Assembly: GCA_012727515.1 (NCBI GenBank)
Contig: JAAYGZ010000429.1
Location: 1-5,927, forward strand
Length of the DNA stretch: 5,927 nt
DNA from: Desulfovibrionales bacterium
GTDB taxonomy: Bacteria; Desulfobacterota; Desulfovibrionia; Desulfovibrionales; Desulfomicrobiaceae
Direction: 5' to 3'
Both the position numbers and the translations under genes were made by a program. Below the pieces are notes generated by a model. The model was not told the DNA's origin and did no database searches. It saw nothing but the letters and a program-made list of their open reading frames with translations. This document shows, one piece after another, positions 1 to 5,927 of this stretch (positions within the stretch are counted from its first letter, which is position 1; every line of letters begins with the position of its first letter).

Positions 1-150
1 CAGTTCCACGCTAAACATGATGATCAGATTTTAGATCTATTCGCCGAAGAACTACGACTTGCTCATAATGAGCTTTGTGAAATTACTGGCGTATTTACCA
101 GTGATGACCTACTTGGGGAAATTTTCTCTAGTTTTTGCATAGGGAAGTAA
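1..150 (+). CDS. mnmE: MnmE (TrmE) tRNA modification GTPase, C-terminal end only
   Basis: Partial gene, 5' end outside the window. Frame 1 is open from the first base to a TAA at 148-150 and gives 49 residues. The segments [21 protein letters not shown] and the terminal SSFCIGK match the conserved C-terminus of MnmE, including the invariant Cys of the C-I-G-K motif. From family knowledge, MnmE works with MnmG in the cytoplasm to add the (carboxymethyl)aminomethyl group to U34 of certain tRNAs; the C-terminal Cys lies in the helical/active-site region, while the G domain would be upstream. The most common sequence before SSFCIGK is G-R-I-F; here it is G-E-I-F, and GEFTSDD is GVFTSDD, so this copy is mildly divergent. 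Codons are AT-rich and include a rare ATA. It faces the restriction operon tail to tail. The gene family call is firm. Whether the upstream part is intact cannot be seen. Confidence 0.9.
   Translation, partial: QFHAKHDDQILDLFAEELRLAHNELCEITGVFTSDDLLGEIFSSFCIGK
133..150 (+). other. Candidate attB/attL site: last 18 bases of mnmE
   Basis: The final six codons of mnmE (F-C-I-G-K-stop) occupy these bases. In several gammaproteobacteria the last 18 bp of trmE/mnmE serve as the attachment site of SGI1-family integrative mobilizable elements. Here an accessory restriction operon follows at once, which fits an island edge. No second copy of this 18-mer and no integrase gene were found in the window, so the role as an actual junction is inference. 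The alternative is an ordinary gene end next to an unrelated locus. Confidence 0.3.
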
Positions 151-219
151 AACGGCCAAAAAGATCGAAAAGCATCCAACAAAATACAAATAAGCCATTG
201 TTTTATAAATAAATCTATT
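151..219. other. AT-rich gap between convergent genes, no clear terminator
   Basis: This short stretch separates the mnmE stop from the end of the small ORF that follows hsdR. It is strongly AT-rich, with several A-runs and T-runs. I looked for a GC stem followed by a T-run on either strand and found none that is convincing, so termination of the two converging transcripts may be Rho-dependent or use weak structure. I see no start codon with a ribosome binding site. Confidence 0.4.
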
Positions 220-238
220 CTATTTCTTTGCAGGCAGT

Positions 239-267
239 TTGATCCGTTTTGCCCCCTCTTGATCCGT
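239..267. repeat. Two 9-bp direct repeats, 20-bp period
   Basis: TTGATCCGT occurs at 239-247 and again at 259-267, so the copies start exactly 20 bp apart, about two helical turns. The period is not a multiple of three, so it is not an amino-acid repeat of the overlapping small ORF. It could be a pair of protein-binding sites (recombinase, transposase or regulator) or coincidence. I cannot assign it to a known element. Confidence 0.4.
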
Positions 268-269
268 GT

Positions 270-306
270 GTGCTCCGAGTATAAGTTTTCGGAGCACTCG
301 GAACAC
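270..306. repeat. Perfect 9-bp inverted repeat with an adjacent near-copy of one arm
   Basis: GTGCTCCGA (270-278) and TCGGAGCAC (289-297) are perfect reverse complements around a 10-nt loop. The next nine bases, TCGGAACAC (298-306), are a one-mismatch tandem copy of the second arm. The left arm can therefore pair with either copy: 269-279 against 297-307 gives 10 of 11 pairs, and the odd pair becomes a G:U wobble in minus-strand RNA. No T-run follows on either strand, so it is not a standard terminator. It lies inside the small ORF following hsdR. Confidence 0.5.
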
Positions 307-444
307 ATAAGCCTCAATCAGTCGAATAGCGCTATGGAAATCCTCTCGGGACAGATTGTCCTGTTGGTAACAAAGAGATTCCAAGTCGCCATTAAGCTTC
401 TCGATCTGGCGCTTTCATAACGGGTACTATCCTTTTTTGTTCTG

Positions 445-3400
445 TTACTGCGCTTCAACATTTGTTTTAACCTGGTTATACACAGCCCGCATCAGGTACT
501 GGGACGCGATATTGCGGAAGGACTCATCGTTCATCAGACGTATGAAGATGTCTTCGTTGCCGTCCATGCGCTCGACAAACAAGTTCTCAAGCTGCTTGTT
601 AAATACCGGTTCGAAATTCTCCAGGCTGTTGGCCATGACGGCCTGCCGCAGCTGTTCGTTGGCAACGGCGGTTTCCTTCACCTGATCGAAGAACAGCTGA
701 TCTGCCGGGGTAAATTCAGTACCAAATCGCTCATTGAGCTTGTCGACCAGCGTCGATAACTGTACCTCTTCATCAGCTTGCCCAGTACCAACCTCGGTCG
801 GGCCATACAAGGCATCTGGTTCACCAGCCTTCAGGTCAATGGCGCCCTCACTGATTTTTTGCAGCCGGTAGTATTTCAGCTCTACCTCATCATCAACCTG
901 AACCGTGCGCGTATCGGTGGTGTAAGGCAGCTTGGTGAGCAGGAAGCGGGAATAGGTGTACAGCTTCTCGTGGTCCGAGTCCTGATAAGGAATAATTTGG
1001 GCAACGAAGCCGTACAGGTTACGGAAGCTGACCAATTGCCCCTTGAACAGCGCCTGGTCTTCCTCGCTTAATTTCTTGAAGCGCTCGACAGCCAGGTCAA
1101 TCAAACTATTCAGCTTCTTATGCTCGCCGCCCGTCGGGTTCAGTCGGTTGCGGAACCAGATCTCGCACCACGCGCTCACCTCACCCTCCGTGAAAATCTG
1201 CCAGGTGGACAGGGTGTGGGCCAGGTTATTGAGCTGCTGAGGGTCGGTGTCTTCTTCCTTGGTGGTCACCTCGTAATAGGGTTTGAACGCCTTGTAGATT
1301 TCATCCGGCTCATTCACGAAGTCCAGCACAAAGGTATCTGTTTTGCCGCGGGCGGTTCGGTTAAGCCGTGACAGCGTTTGCACCGCCTGAATGCCTGACA
1401 GCTTCTTATCCACATACATGCTATGAAGCAGTGGCTGGTCAAAGCCGGTTTGGTATTTTTCAGCGACCAGTAACACCTGATATTCCTCGGTGTTGAATTT
1501 CTCGGGCAGTTCAGACTCCTTGATGCCTTTGTTCATACCCACTTCGGTAAATGTCTTATCAGCATATTCCTTGAGGGCGATTTCTCCCGAGAAGGCTACA
1601 AGGGACTTCACATCCTTATAGCCTTTGGATTTGATGTACTTGTCGAAGCCCAGCTTGTAGCGCACCGCATGTTCACGAGAGCTGGTCACTACCATGGCCT
1701 TTGCCCGGCCACCGATCTTGTGGCGGGTATGGGTGCGGAAGTGCTCAACGATCACCTCAACCTTCTGCGCTATCTCATAGTCGTGGAAGGACACAAAGCG
1801 CGCCAAGGCCCTTGCCGCCTTGCGGCGCGGCACTTCAGGGTCATCCTCCACCTTCTGGATCAGCTTGTAATAACGCTTGTAGCAGGTGTAGTGGGCCAAA
1901 ACGTCATGGATAAACCCCTCTTCAATGGCCTGCCGCATACTGTAGTGATGGAACGGAGCTTCGCCGTTTGGGCCAGGTTCGTTGAACACGGCCATGGTCT
2001 TGAACTTGGGGGTCGCCGTGAATGCAAAGAAGCTCAGGTTGGGCTGTTTGGCACGTTTGAGTTGCTCTCGGATCAGCTCTTTCTTGGCCTCTTCGCTAAG
2101 GCTCTCGTCTTCCATATCCAACAGCTGCTCGGCGATGGCTGACTCGATGCCATCCTTGTTCAGGATCTTGCGCAGCTCCATGGCGGTTTCGCCACTCTGC
2201 GAGCTGTGCGCCTCATCCACAATCACCGCGAAGCGCTTGCCTTCGGTGGAAATTGCAATGCCTTTACCTTGCTGCTCCAGCGTGCGGATGGCCTGACTGA
2301 TAAAAGGGAATTTCTGGATCGTGGAGATGATGATCGGCACGCCGTCGGCCAGCGCTTTCGCCAGTTGCTGGGTGTTTTCATCAATCTTTTGAACAACGCC
2401 CAGTTTGTGCTCGAACTGGAAGATGGTGTTCTGTAATTGCTGGTCAAGTACCCGGCGGTCAGTAATCACCACCACCGAATGGAATACCTTCTCGTTGTTG
2501 GCATCGTGCAGACTGGACAAACGATGCGCCAACCAGGCAATGGAGTTGGATTTACCGGAACCGGCAGAGTGTTGTACCAAGTAGTTATGGCCGGAGCCCT
2601 TGGCTTTTGCATGCTGGGTCAGAGACCTGACGGCATCCAGCTGGTGATACCGTGGGAAAATCAGCGTTTCCTTGCGGTGGCGCTTAATGCCTTTTTCAGT
2701 TACCAGTGTTTTTTCTTCTACTTGAAGGTGTAGAAAACGGGCAAGGATATCCATCAGGCTGTCGCGCTCCAGCACCTCTTGCCACAGGTAGGCGGTACGC
2801 ACATCACCTTCTACCGGCGGGTTGCCTGCGCCGTGATTAAAGCCGCGGTTAAAGGGCAAGAAAAAGGTATTCTTACCCTCCAAATGGGTGGTCATAAACA
2901 CCTGCTCGGTATCCACCGCAAAATGCACCAGGCAGCGATTCTTGAAGGCGAACAGCGGGTCTTTGGGGTTGCGCTCAAAGCGATACTGGTGCTTGGCATT
3001 TTCAACCGTCCAGCCGGTGGCCGACATGGCATTTTTCAGCTCCAGTGTGGCAATTGGGAGGCCGTTCACAGCCAGCACCATGTCCGGAATGGCACCCGTC
3101 TTGGTATATACCTGACGAATCACAGTGAGCTTGTTGGTGGCGTAACGCTCAGCCGCGCCGGTATCAATACTGGAATTGGGGGCAAAATAGGCCAGCTTCA
3201 CCGATTTGCCCACGCATTTAAACCCTTCACGCAGCACGGTTAGCGCCCCTTTTGCGGCTAGCTCCTTGGTGAGAGCATCCAGCAACATGCTTTCGGCTTT
3301 GCTTGCATCCAGATTGGTCAAGCGCTCCCAGATCTTGGGTTGTGTGTTCTGCACAAAGCGCACGACCTCTGCCGGAAACAAGGCGGTTTCCGCATCAAAA

Positions 3401-3483
3401 CCTGTGGCATCCCCTTTTTCATAACCGCCTTGGGTGATTAACGCCTGCTCGATGGCGTTCTCAAAATCGATCTCTTTGTGCAT
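445..3483 (-). CDS. hsdR: Type I restriction enzyme subunit R (HsdR)
   Basis: A complete 1012-residue protein, within the usual HsdR size range. HsdR is the ATP-dependent translocase and nuclease that joins HsdM and HsdS and cleaves unmethylated DNA far from the recognition site. The N-terminal endonuclease domain shows the PD-(D/E)xK signature: P133-D134, then E148-L-K150. The two RecA-like motor domains follow: Walker A AGSGKS at 307-312 (Lys311), the DEAH box at 423-426, motif III FTATPK at 488-493, motif V around YQTGFDQP (677-684) and motif VI QTLSRLNRTARGK (702-714). The remaining C-terminal part, from about 750, would be the helical domain that binds the methyltransferase. All catalytic residues are present, so it is probably active. 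ATG at 3483 is preceded by AAAGGA (3493-3498) with a 9-nt spacer. The TAA stop is at 447-445. It lies 40 nt after dinD and is probably co-transcribed. Confidence 0.97.
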   Translation of the reverse strand: MHKEIDFENAIEQALITQGGYEKGDATGFDAETALFPAEVVRFVQNTQPKIWERLTNLDASKAESMLLDALTKELAAKGALTVLREGFKCVGKSVKLAYFAPNSSIDTGAAERYATNKLTVIRQVYTKTGAIPDMVLAVNGLPIATLELKNAMSATGWTVENAKHQYRFERNPKDPLFAFKNRCLVHFAVDTEQVFMTTHLEGKNTFFLPFNRGFNHGAGNPPVEGDVRTAYLWQEVLERDSLMDILARFLHLQVEEKTLVTEKGIKRHRKETLIFPRYHQLDAVRSLTQHAKAKGSGHNYLVQHSAGSGKSNSIAWLAHRLSSLHDANNEKVFHSVVVITDRRVLDQQLQNTIFQFEHKLGVVQKIDENTQQLAKALADGVPIIISTIQKFPFISQAIRTLEQQGKGIAISTEGKRFAVIVDEAHSSQSGETAMELRKILNKDGIESAIAEQLLDMEDESLSEEAKKELIREQLKRAKQPNLSFFAFTATPKFKTMAVFNEPGPNGEAPFHHYSMRQAIEEGFIHDVLAHYTCYKRYYKLIQKVEDDPEVPRRKAARALARFVSFHDYEIAQKVEVIVEHFRTHTRHKIGGRAKAMVVTSSREHAVRYKLGFDKYIKSKGYKDVKSLVAFSGEIALKEYADKTFTEVGMNKGIKESELPEKFNTEEYQVLLVAEKYQTGFDQPLLHSMYVDKKLSGIQAVQTLSRLNRTARGKTDTFVLDFVNEPDEIYKAFKPYYEVTTKEEDTDPQQLNNLAHTLSTWQIFTEGEVSAWCEIWFRNRLNPTGGEHKKLNSLIDLAVERFKKLSEEDQALFKGQLVSFRNLYGFVAQIIPYQDSDHEKLYTYSRFLLTKLPYTTDTRTVQVDDEVELKYYRLQKISEGAIDLKAGEPDALYGPTEVGTGQADEEVQLSTLVDKLNERFGTEFTPADQLFFDQVKETAVANEQLRQAVMANSLENFEPVFNKQLENLFVERMDGNEDIFIRLMNDESFRNIASQYLMRAVYNQVKTNVEAQ

Positions 3484-3492
3484 AACCTGTAT

Positions 3493-3498
3493 TCCTTT
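3493..3498 (-). promoter_or_regulatory. hsdR ribosome binding site
   Basis: AAAGGA on the minus strand, 9 nt before the hsdR ATG. It supports the start at 3483 and independent ribosome loading on hsdR, which is not translationally overlapped by dinD. Confidence 0.65.
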
Positions 3499-3523
3499 TA
3501 AAAACCTGGCTGGGTTTTCGCCA

Positions 3524-4393
3524 CTACTCTTGTTGGTCAGTGTCGTCGTTTTGCTGTTTTCCCAGCTTCTTTTGCGCGTTCTCTACTTGTTTAACGCTTT
3601 TATCCGGCGTGGGCAGGTTTTCCGGCATGGTACCGCCCAGTTCGCCAATGGTTTGCCGCACCTTCTGGCCTACTTCGAAATGGGTTTGGTTGGCCTGCCG
3701 TTTACCCTGAATCTTGTCCCGACGCAGCTTCTCCTCTGCCTGAGTGGCGCGGAACAGGTTGGCGGCAAGCTCTGTGCTGCCCATGTAGTCCAGAATTTTG
3801 TGGCTTTTCTTCAGGCCCTTTTTGGCGTGTATATCCTTGGCACCCAGCCCGCCATACAGCCCTTTGTAGCCATGATCCTGAAAAATGGCGTAATCCAGAG
3901 GTGTTTCCACACCTGCATCCTGGGCCGCTGCCGCCAAATACTTGTTATGGGCGATAAGCTCCTTACGAATGGCCAGGCGCTTCTCATCCTCAGAGAGAGC
4001 GGTGAACTGCGCGCTGTCTTCCAACTCCTGTCGGCGCGTCTGGATAGCGAAGTAGGTCTGGCCATTGGCGATCACAGGCTTGGTGGGATCGCCGTTCTGG
4101 ACGATCAGGTAGCAGGCATAGCGTGACAGGTGAACATCGGATATCGGACGTTGCGCGCCAGAGCCGATGTCGACCATTTTGCGCACGTCCGCAAAATGGT
4201 CTGCGACCTCGTTGCCAGATCTGTCACAGGCATGTTTGGCCTTATCAATAACCGGGACAAAATTCCGCCACTGCGGATACTCCAGCAGGGGGGCCAGCTC
4301 CCTGGCTGACCAGAACTCGTTGCCGTGGTCATCCTCTCTGCGGATGCTTTCAAAGCTGTCGTGATGGGTGTTGGTGGACGGTGTATCAGCCAT
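3524..4393 (-). CDS. dinD: DinD-family (DNA damage-inducible protein D) protein
   Basis: A complete 289-residue protein, close to the length of E. coli DinD (about 275). The N-terminal third has a BRO-N-like module: FWSARELAPLLEYPQW (27-42) followed by FVPVIDKA (45-52). The diagnostic central block LSRYACYLIVQNGDP (89-103) and YFAIQTRRQEL (114-124) follow, then KGLYGGLGAKDIHAKKG (177-193). The C-terminus is charged and rich in Gln and Asp. E. coli DinD is LexA-regulated and reported to inhibit RecA-mediated strand exchange. DinD homologues are often found inside Type I R-M operons, as here between hsdS and hsdR. The frame stays open to an ATG at 4465, which would give 313 residues, but ATG 4393 is preferred: AAAGGGAG lies 7 nt upstream, and it overlaps the hsdS stop by 8 nt, implying translational coupling. 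No LexA box (CTG-N10-CAG type) was seen next to it. Its role in restriction is unknown. Confidence 0.88.
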   Translation of the reverse strand: MADTPSTNTHHDSFESIRREDDHGNEFWSARELAPLLEYPQWRNFVPVIDKAKHACDRSGNEVADHFADVRKMVDIGSGAQRPISDVHLSRYACYLIVQNGDPTKPVIANGQTYFAIQTRRQELEDSAQFTALSEDEKRLAIRKELIAHNKYLAAAAQDAGVETPLDYAIFQDHGYKGLYGGLGAKDIHAKKGLKKSHKILDYMGSTELAANLFRATQAEEKLRRDKIQGKRQANQTHFEVGQKVRQTIGELGGTMPENLPTPDKSVKQVENAQKKLGKQQNDDTDQQE

Positions 4394-5753
4394 GGGCAAG
4401 CTCCCTTTGCTCAGTGGTAGTAGGTAAACGGAAATCACGGACGTCGATTTTGCCGGTGACGGCATTGGTGATAAGGGCGGCGCGGTATTCGTGAAGTCTT
4501 TCTATAACGGAATTAATTTTACTTCTCTGGCATCCAATTTTTTTTAGGTGTAACTCAAGGTATTTGCATATATCACGCTGCTCATCAATAGGGGGCAACG
4601 CTATGCGAATGTTAGAGATTACACCCATGCCAATATTTTGCTGGGTGCCATAACTCCAGCTCAGTTCAACTGAATAAAAGAATGGTTTAGATTTGAGAAT
4701 GTAAAATATGTAGTCTGTTAATGACTTTTCTGGATGTGGGCGTAAAACAGCAAGCGGAGACCAGATATTAAACTCTTGATGTGTCTCCACCCTAGCAACT
4801 GCACCAGTTGTTGCTCCAGATTTGACCATATAAACATCACCATGCTTTGGCTTATACTTTTTTGAAAACAACTCGTGATCTTCTTTGGAGATATAACCAC
4901 GCATTTTAGTAAAGTCCAGCTGGTCGTTTTTTACTGCTTCCGCTGAAATAAATGGTATTCCTTCATTGTAAAACTGTGGTGTACTATGTGGTCCATCAGT
5001 TATTGGCATATCCAATGAAAATTTAATTGGAATAACTTTCCAATGCGCAGGAATCTCCCCCAACCATTCAACACCCGAATTTTTCATCGGTACCGATGGA
5101 TCCAGCCCTTTGGTGACCGCCTGACTGATGAGCGCTGTGCGTTGCTCAGCCAGTTTTTCCAAAAGCGCCTGCTTTTTGGCAATCAGAGCATCGATCTGAG
5201 CCGTTTTGTGGTCAAGGAAGTCTGATATTCTTCTTTGTTCAGGCAATGGTGGTTCTGCAAATGGTAAACGAGCTAGATCACTCGCATTGATCGCTGGATA
5301 ACTCACACCAACCGAGTTAGCAACAACGTCGCCGACGAATCCATTGGATTGCAACATATAACCAGCGAACCGCGAGTCTAACCTCGAATGAGGACGGATC
5401 ACTGCAAAGCCTGTCGAGACAATCATATTGTGTGGAGGGTTTATTATGGGTGCGATAGCCTTCAGATAGGTTCGCACAGTCGAAATGATGATATCCCCAT
5501 GTTTAACCTTGCGACGCGCGCGGGATGGAGCTTTCTCAAAATCCAATAACTCTGTTTGCTCGATGCCCTGTGCCAATGACACGCTAGAGATATCAACATA
5601 CTCAATTTCAAAGTCTGGATCGGTTTTCTCATCCAAACTCTCGTCATTGTACGTAGCGACATCCTTGAGACGCTTCTCTTCCCAATGTTCAGGTATAGAC
5701 GCAAGCCAAGTAGATGTGGTCGTTTTATAGTTCAGATATCGTACTTGTCTCAT
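4386..5753 (-). CDS. hsdS: Type I restriction enzyme specificity subunit S (HsdS)
   Basis: A complete protein of 455 residues. HsdS gives the HsdM methyltransferase and the HsdR nuclease their bipartite DNA target. It has the classic two-fold layout: target-recognition domain 1 (about 1-168), a helical spacer with PPLPEQRRISDFLDHK (168-183) and EKLAEQRTALISQAV (199-213), recognition domain 2 (about 227-386), and a second helical spacer with PPIDEQRDICKYLE (387-400) and HEYRAALITNAVTGKID (421-437). Each half begins with a matching motif, WLASIPEHW (17-25) and WLGEIPAHW (230-238). ATG 5753 has GGAGGT 9 nt upstream. A TTG six bases earlier (5759) would make a TTGA overlap with the hsdM stop but sits only 3 nt from the same Shine-Dalgarno. 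The second half is AT-rich compared with the rest. The target sequence cannot be predicted by eye. Confidence 0.96.
   Translation of the reverse strand: MRQVRYLNYKTTTSTWLASIPEHWEEKRLKDVATYNDESLDEKTDPDFEIEYVDISSVSLAQGIEQTELLDFEKAPSRARRKVKHGDIIISTVRTYLKAIAPIINPPHNMIVSTGFAVIRPHSRLDSRFAGYMLQSNGFVGDVVANSVGVSYPAINASDLARLPFAEPPLPEQRRISDFLDHKTAQIDALIAKKQALLEKLAEQRTALISQAVTKGLDPSVPMKNSGVEWLGEIPAHWKVIPIKFSLDMPITDGPHSTPQFYNEGIPFISAEAVKNDQLDFTKMRGYISKEDHELFSKKYKPKHGDVYMVKSGATTGAVARVETHQEFNIWSPLAVLRPHPEKSLTDYIFYILKSKPFFYSVELSWSYGTQQNIGMGVISNIRIALPPIDEQRDICKYLELHLKKIGCQRSKINSVIERLHEYRAALITNAVTGKIDVRDFRLPTTTEQRELAHG
4401..4408 (-). promoter_or_regulatory. dinD ribosome binding site, inside the hsdS end
   Basis: AAAGGGAG on the minus strand, 7 nt before ATG 4393 and within the last codons of hsdS. 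It decides the short start over ATG 4465 and points to coupling of dinD translation to hsdS. Confidence 0.7.
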
Positions 5754-5755
5754 AA

Positions 5756-5927
5756 TCAAACCACCTCCGCCAACATAGCAACGATTTCCTTTTCCAACTG
5801 GCTAATCTCGCTGGCAATCTCTTCCAGCGGACGCGGTGGTTCATACACATAAAAGTGCCGGTTCAGCGGAATCTCGTAGCCCACCCGGGTTTTACTGTGG
5901 TCAATCCAGGCATCCGGCACATGGGGC
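5756..5927 (-). CDS. hsdM: Type I restriction enzyme methyltransferase subunit M (HsdM), C-terminal end only
   Basis: Partial gene: the 5' part lies beyond the right edge. The minus strand is open from the window edge to a TGA at 5758-5756 and gives 56 residues. The block VGYEIPLNRHFYVYEPPRP followed by LEEIASEISQLEKEI is the typical C-terminal tail of the HsdM family, where the last helix contacts the HsdS spacer helices. HsdM is the adenine-N6 methyltransferase that protects host DNA and is needed for restriction. The SAM-binding and NPPF catalytic motifs would be upstream and are not visible, so activity cannot be judged. The stop is 2 nt before the hsdS ATG, as expected for a cotranscribed M-S pair. 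Confidence 0.93.
   Translation of the reverse strand, partial: PHVPDAWIDHSKTRVGYEIPLNRHFYVYEPPRPLEEIASEISQLEKEIVAMLAEVV
5763..5768 (-). promoter_or_regulatory. hsdS ribosome binding site, inside the hsdM end
   Basis: GGAGGT on the minus strand, a near-consensus Shine-Dalgarno within the last codons of hsdM. The spacer to ATG 5753 is 9 nt and to TTG 5759 only 3 nt, which favours the ATG and implies that hsdM and hsdS are translated in tandem for subunit stoichiometry. Confidence 0.75.

Larger units (their letters stand above)
220..418 (-). pseudogene. Small hypothetical ORF after hsdR, frameshifted at its start
   Basis: A good-looking start lies 26 nt after the hsdR stop: AAGGA (430-434), an 11-nt spacer and ATG at 418-416. 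Read directly it gives only MKAPDREA and stops. Dropping one A from the AAA after the ATG joins it to an open frame (414-220, stop TAG) that reads MKRQIEKLNGDLE, continues through NLSREDFHSAIRLIEAYVF and ends KRIKLPAKK, about 65 residues. The composition looks like a real soluble helical protein: charged, with regular leucine spacing, a basic tail and mixed codon use. I do not recognise the family. The simplest reading is a small last gene of the operon carrying a one-base insertion at codon 2, either a true mutation or an assembly error. A TTG at 384-382 could start a 54-residue version but has no clear Shine-Dalgarno sequence. It may also be a remnant of a longer gene, or chance. Confidence 0.4.

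Noticed and set aside
63..317. An 84-codon minus-strand open frame over the mnmE end and the repeat region
   Set aside because: Antisense to the well-supported mnmE C-terminus and out of frame with the more protein-like small ORF. Its Cys- and Arg-rich start and Ser-rich end look like noise.
1669..2142. A 157-codon plus-strand open frame, and a 154-codon one at 2779-3243
   Set aside because: Both lie opposite hsdR helicase and nuclease domains. They are shadows of a GC-rich gene with strong codon bias and have no recognisable motifs.
3434..4126. A 230-codon plus-strand open frame with hydrophobic stretches
   Set aside because: It runs antisense to dinD and the start of hsdR, both of which have clear family motifs and ribosome binding sites. 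The hydrophobic look comes from the complementary strand of charged codons, and no Shine-Dalgarno was seen.
4394..4465. Longer dinD start (ATG at 4465, 24 extra residues)
   Set aside because: The extra residues are unlike the family N-terminus and overlap hsdS by 80 nt, while the start at 4393 has a good Shine-Dalgarno and compact overlap.
4381..4480. LexA (SOS) box upstream of dinD
   Set aside because: No CTGT-N8-ACAG or close variant was found in this stretch or in the dinD-hsdR spacer. Any SOS control would have to lie upstream of hsdM.
1..5927. CRISPR arrays, tRNA or rRNA genes
   Set aside because: No regularly spaced repeats of 20-40 bases, no cloverleaf with a TTCGANNC-type arm, and no rRNA-like sequence were seen on either strand.

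Overview
The window carries most of a Type I restriction-modification operon on the minus strand, lying convergently against the 3' end of a chromosomal housekeeping gene on the plus strand. In the direction of transcription (right to left) the order is: hsdM, of which only the last 56 codons are inside the window; hsdS (specificity subunit); a dinD-family gene; hsdR (1012-residue restriction/translocation subunit); and a small, apparently frameshifted ORF after hsdR. The genes are packed as one transcription unit: hsdM and hsdS are 2 nt apart or overlap by 4 nt depending on the start, hsdS and dinD overlap by 8 nt, and dinD and hsdR are 40 nt apart. Each of the three complete genes has a recognisable Shine-Dalgarno sequence. 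No clear promoter is seen inside the window, so the operon promoter is probably upstream of hsdM, beyond the right edge.

At the left edge, bases 1-150 on the plus strand encode the last 49 residues of a protein ending in SSFCIGK. This matches the highly conserved C-terminus of the tRNA-modification GTPase MnmE (TrmE/ThdF). The last 18 bases of mnmE are the known attachment site of SGI1-type integrative elements in gammaproteobacteria. An accessory restriction locus starting directly after this gene therefore makes 133-150 a candidate island boundary. Nothing in the window (no integrase, no second att copy) proves this.

The MnmE C-terminus and the restriction proteins point to a gammaproteobacterium, but I cannot name the genus. 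Base composition is uneven. The mnmE end, the 150-220 gap and the second half of hsdS look AT-rich, while hsdR, dinD and the hsdS central region look GC-richer, consistent with horizontal acquisition and mosaic evolution of hsdS.

How the genes work together: HsdM and HsdS form the modification methyltransferase, with two target-recognition domains in HsdS reading the two halves of a bipartite DNA site. HsdR joins them to give the ATP-dependent translocating restriction complex, and its nuclease and helicase motifs are all intact. The DinD-family protein belongs to a family whose E. coli member is SOS-induced and reported to inhibit RecA filament activity. Its placement inside the operon suggests a role tied to restriction or to the consequences of DNA breaks, but that is inference.
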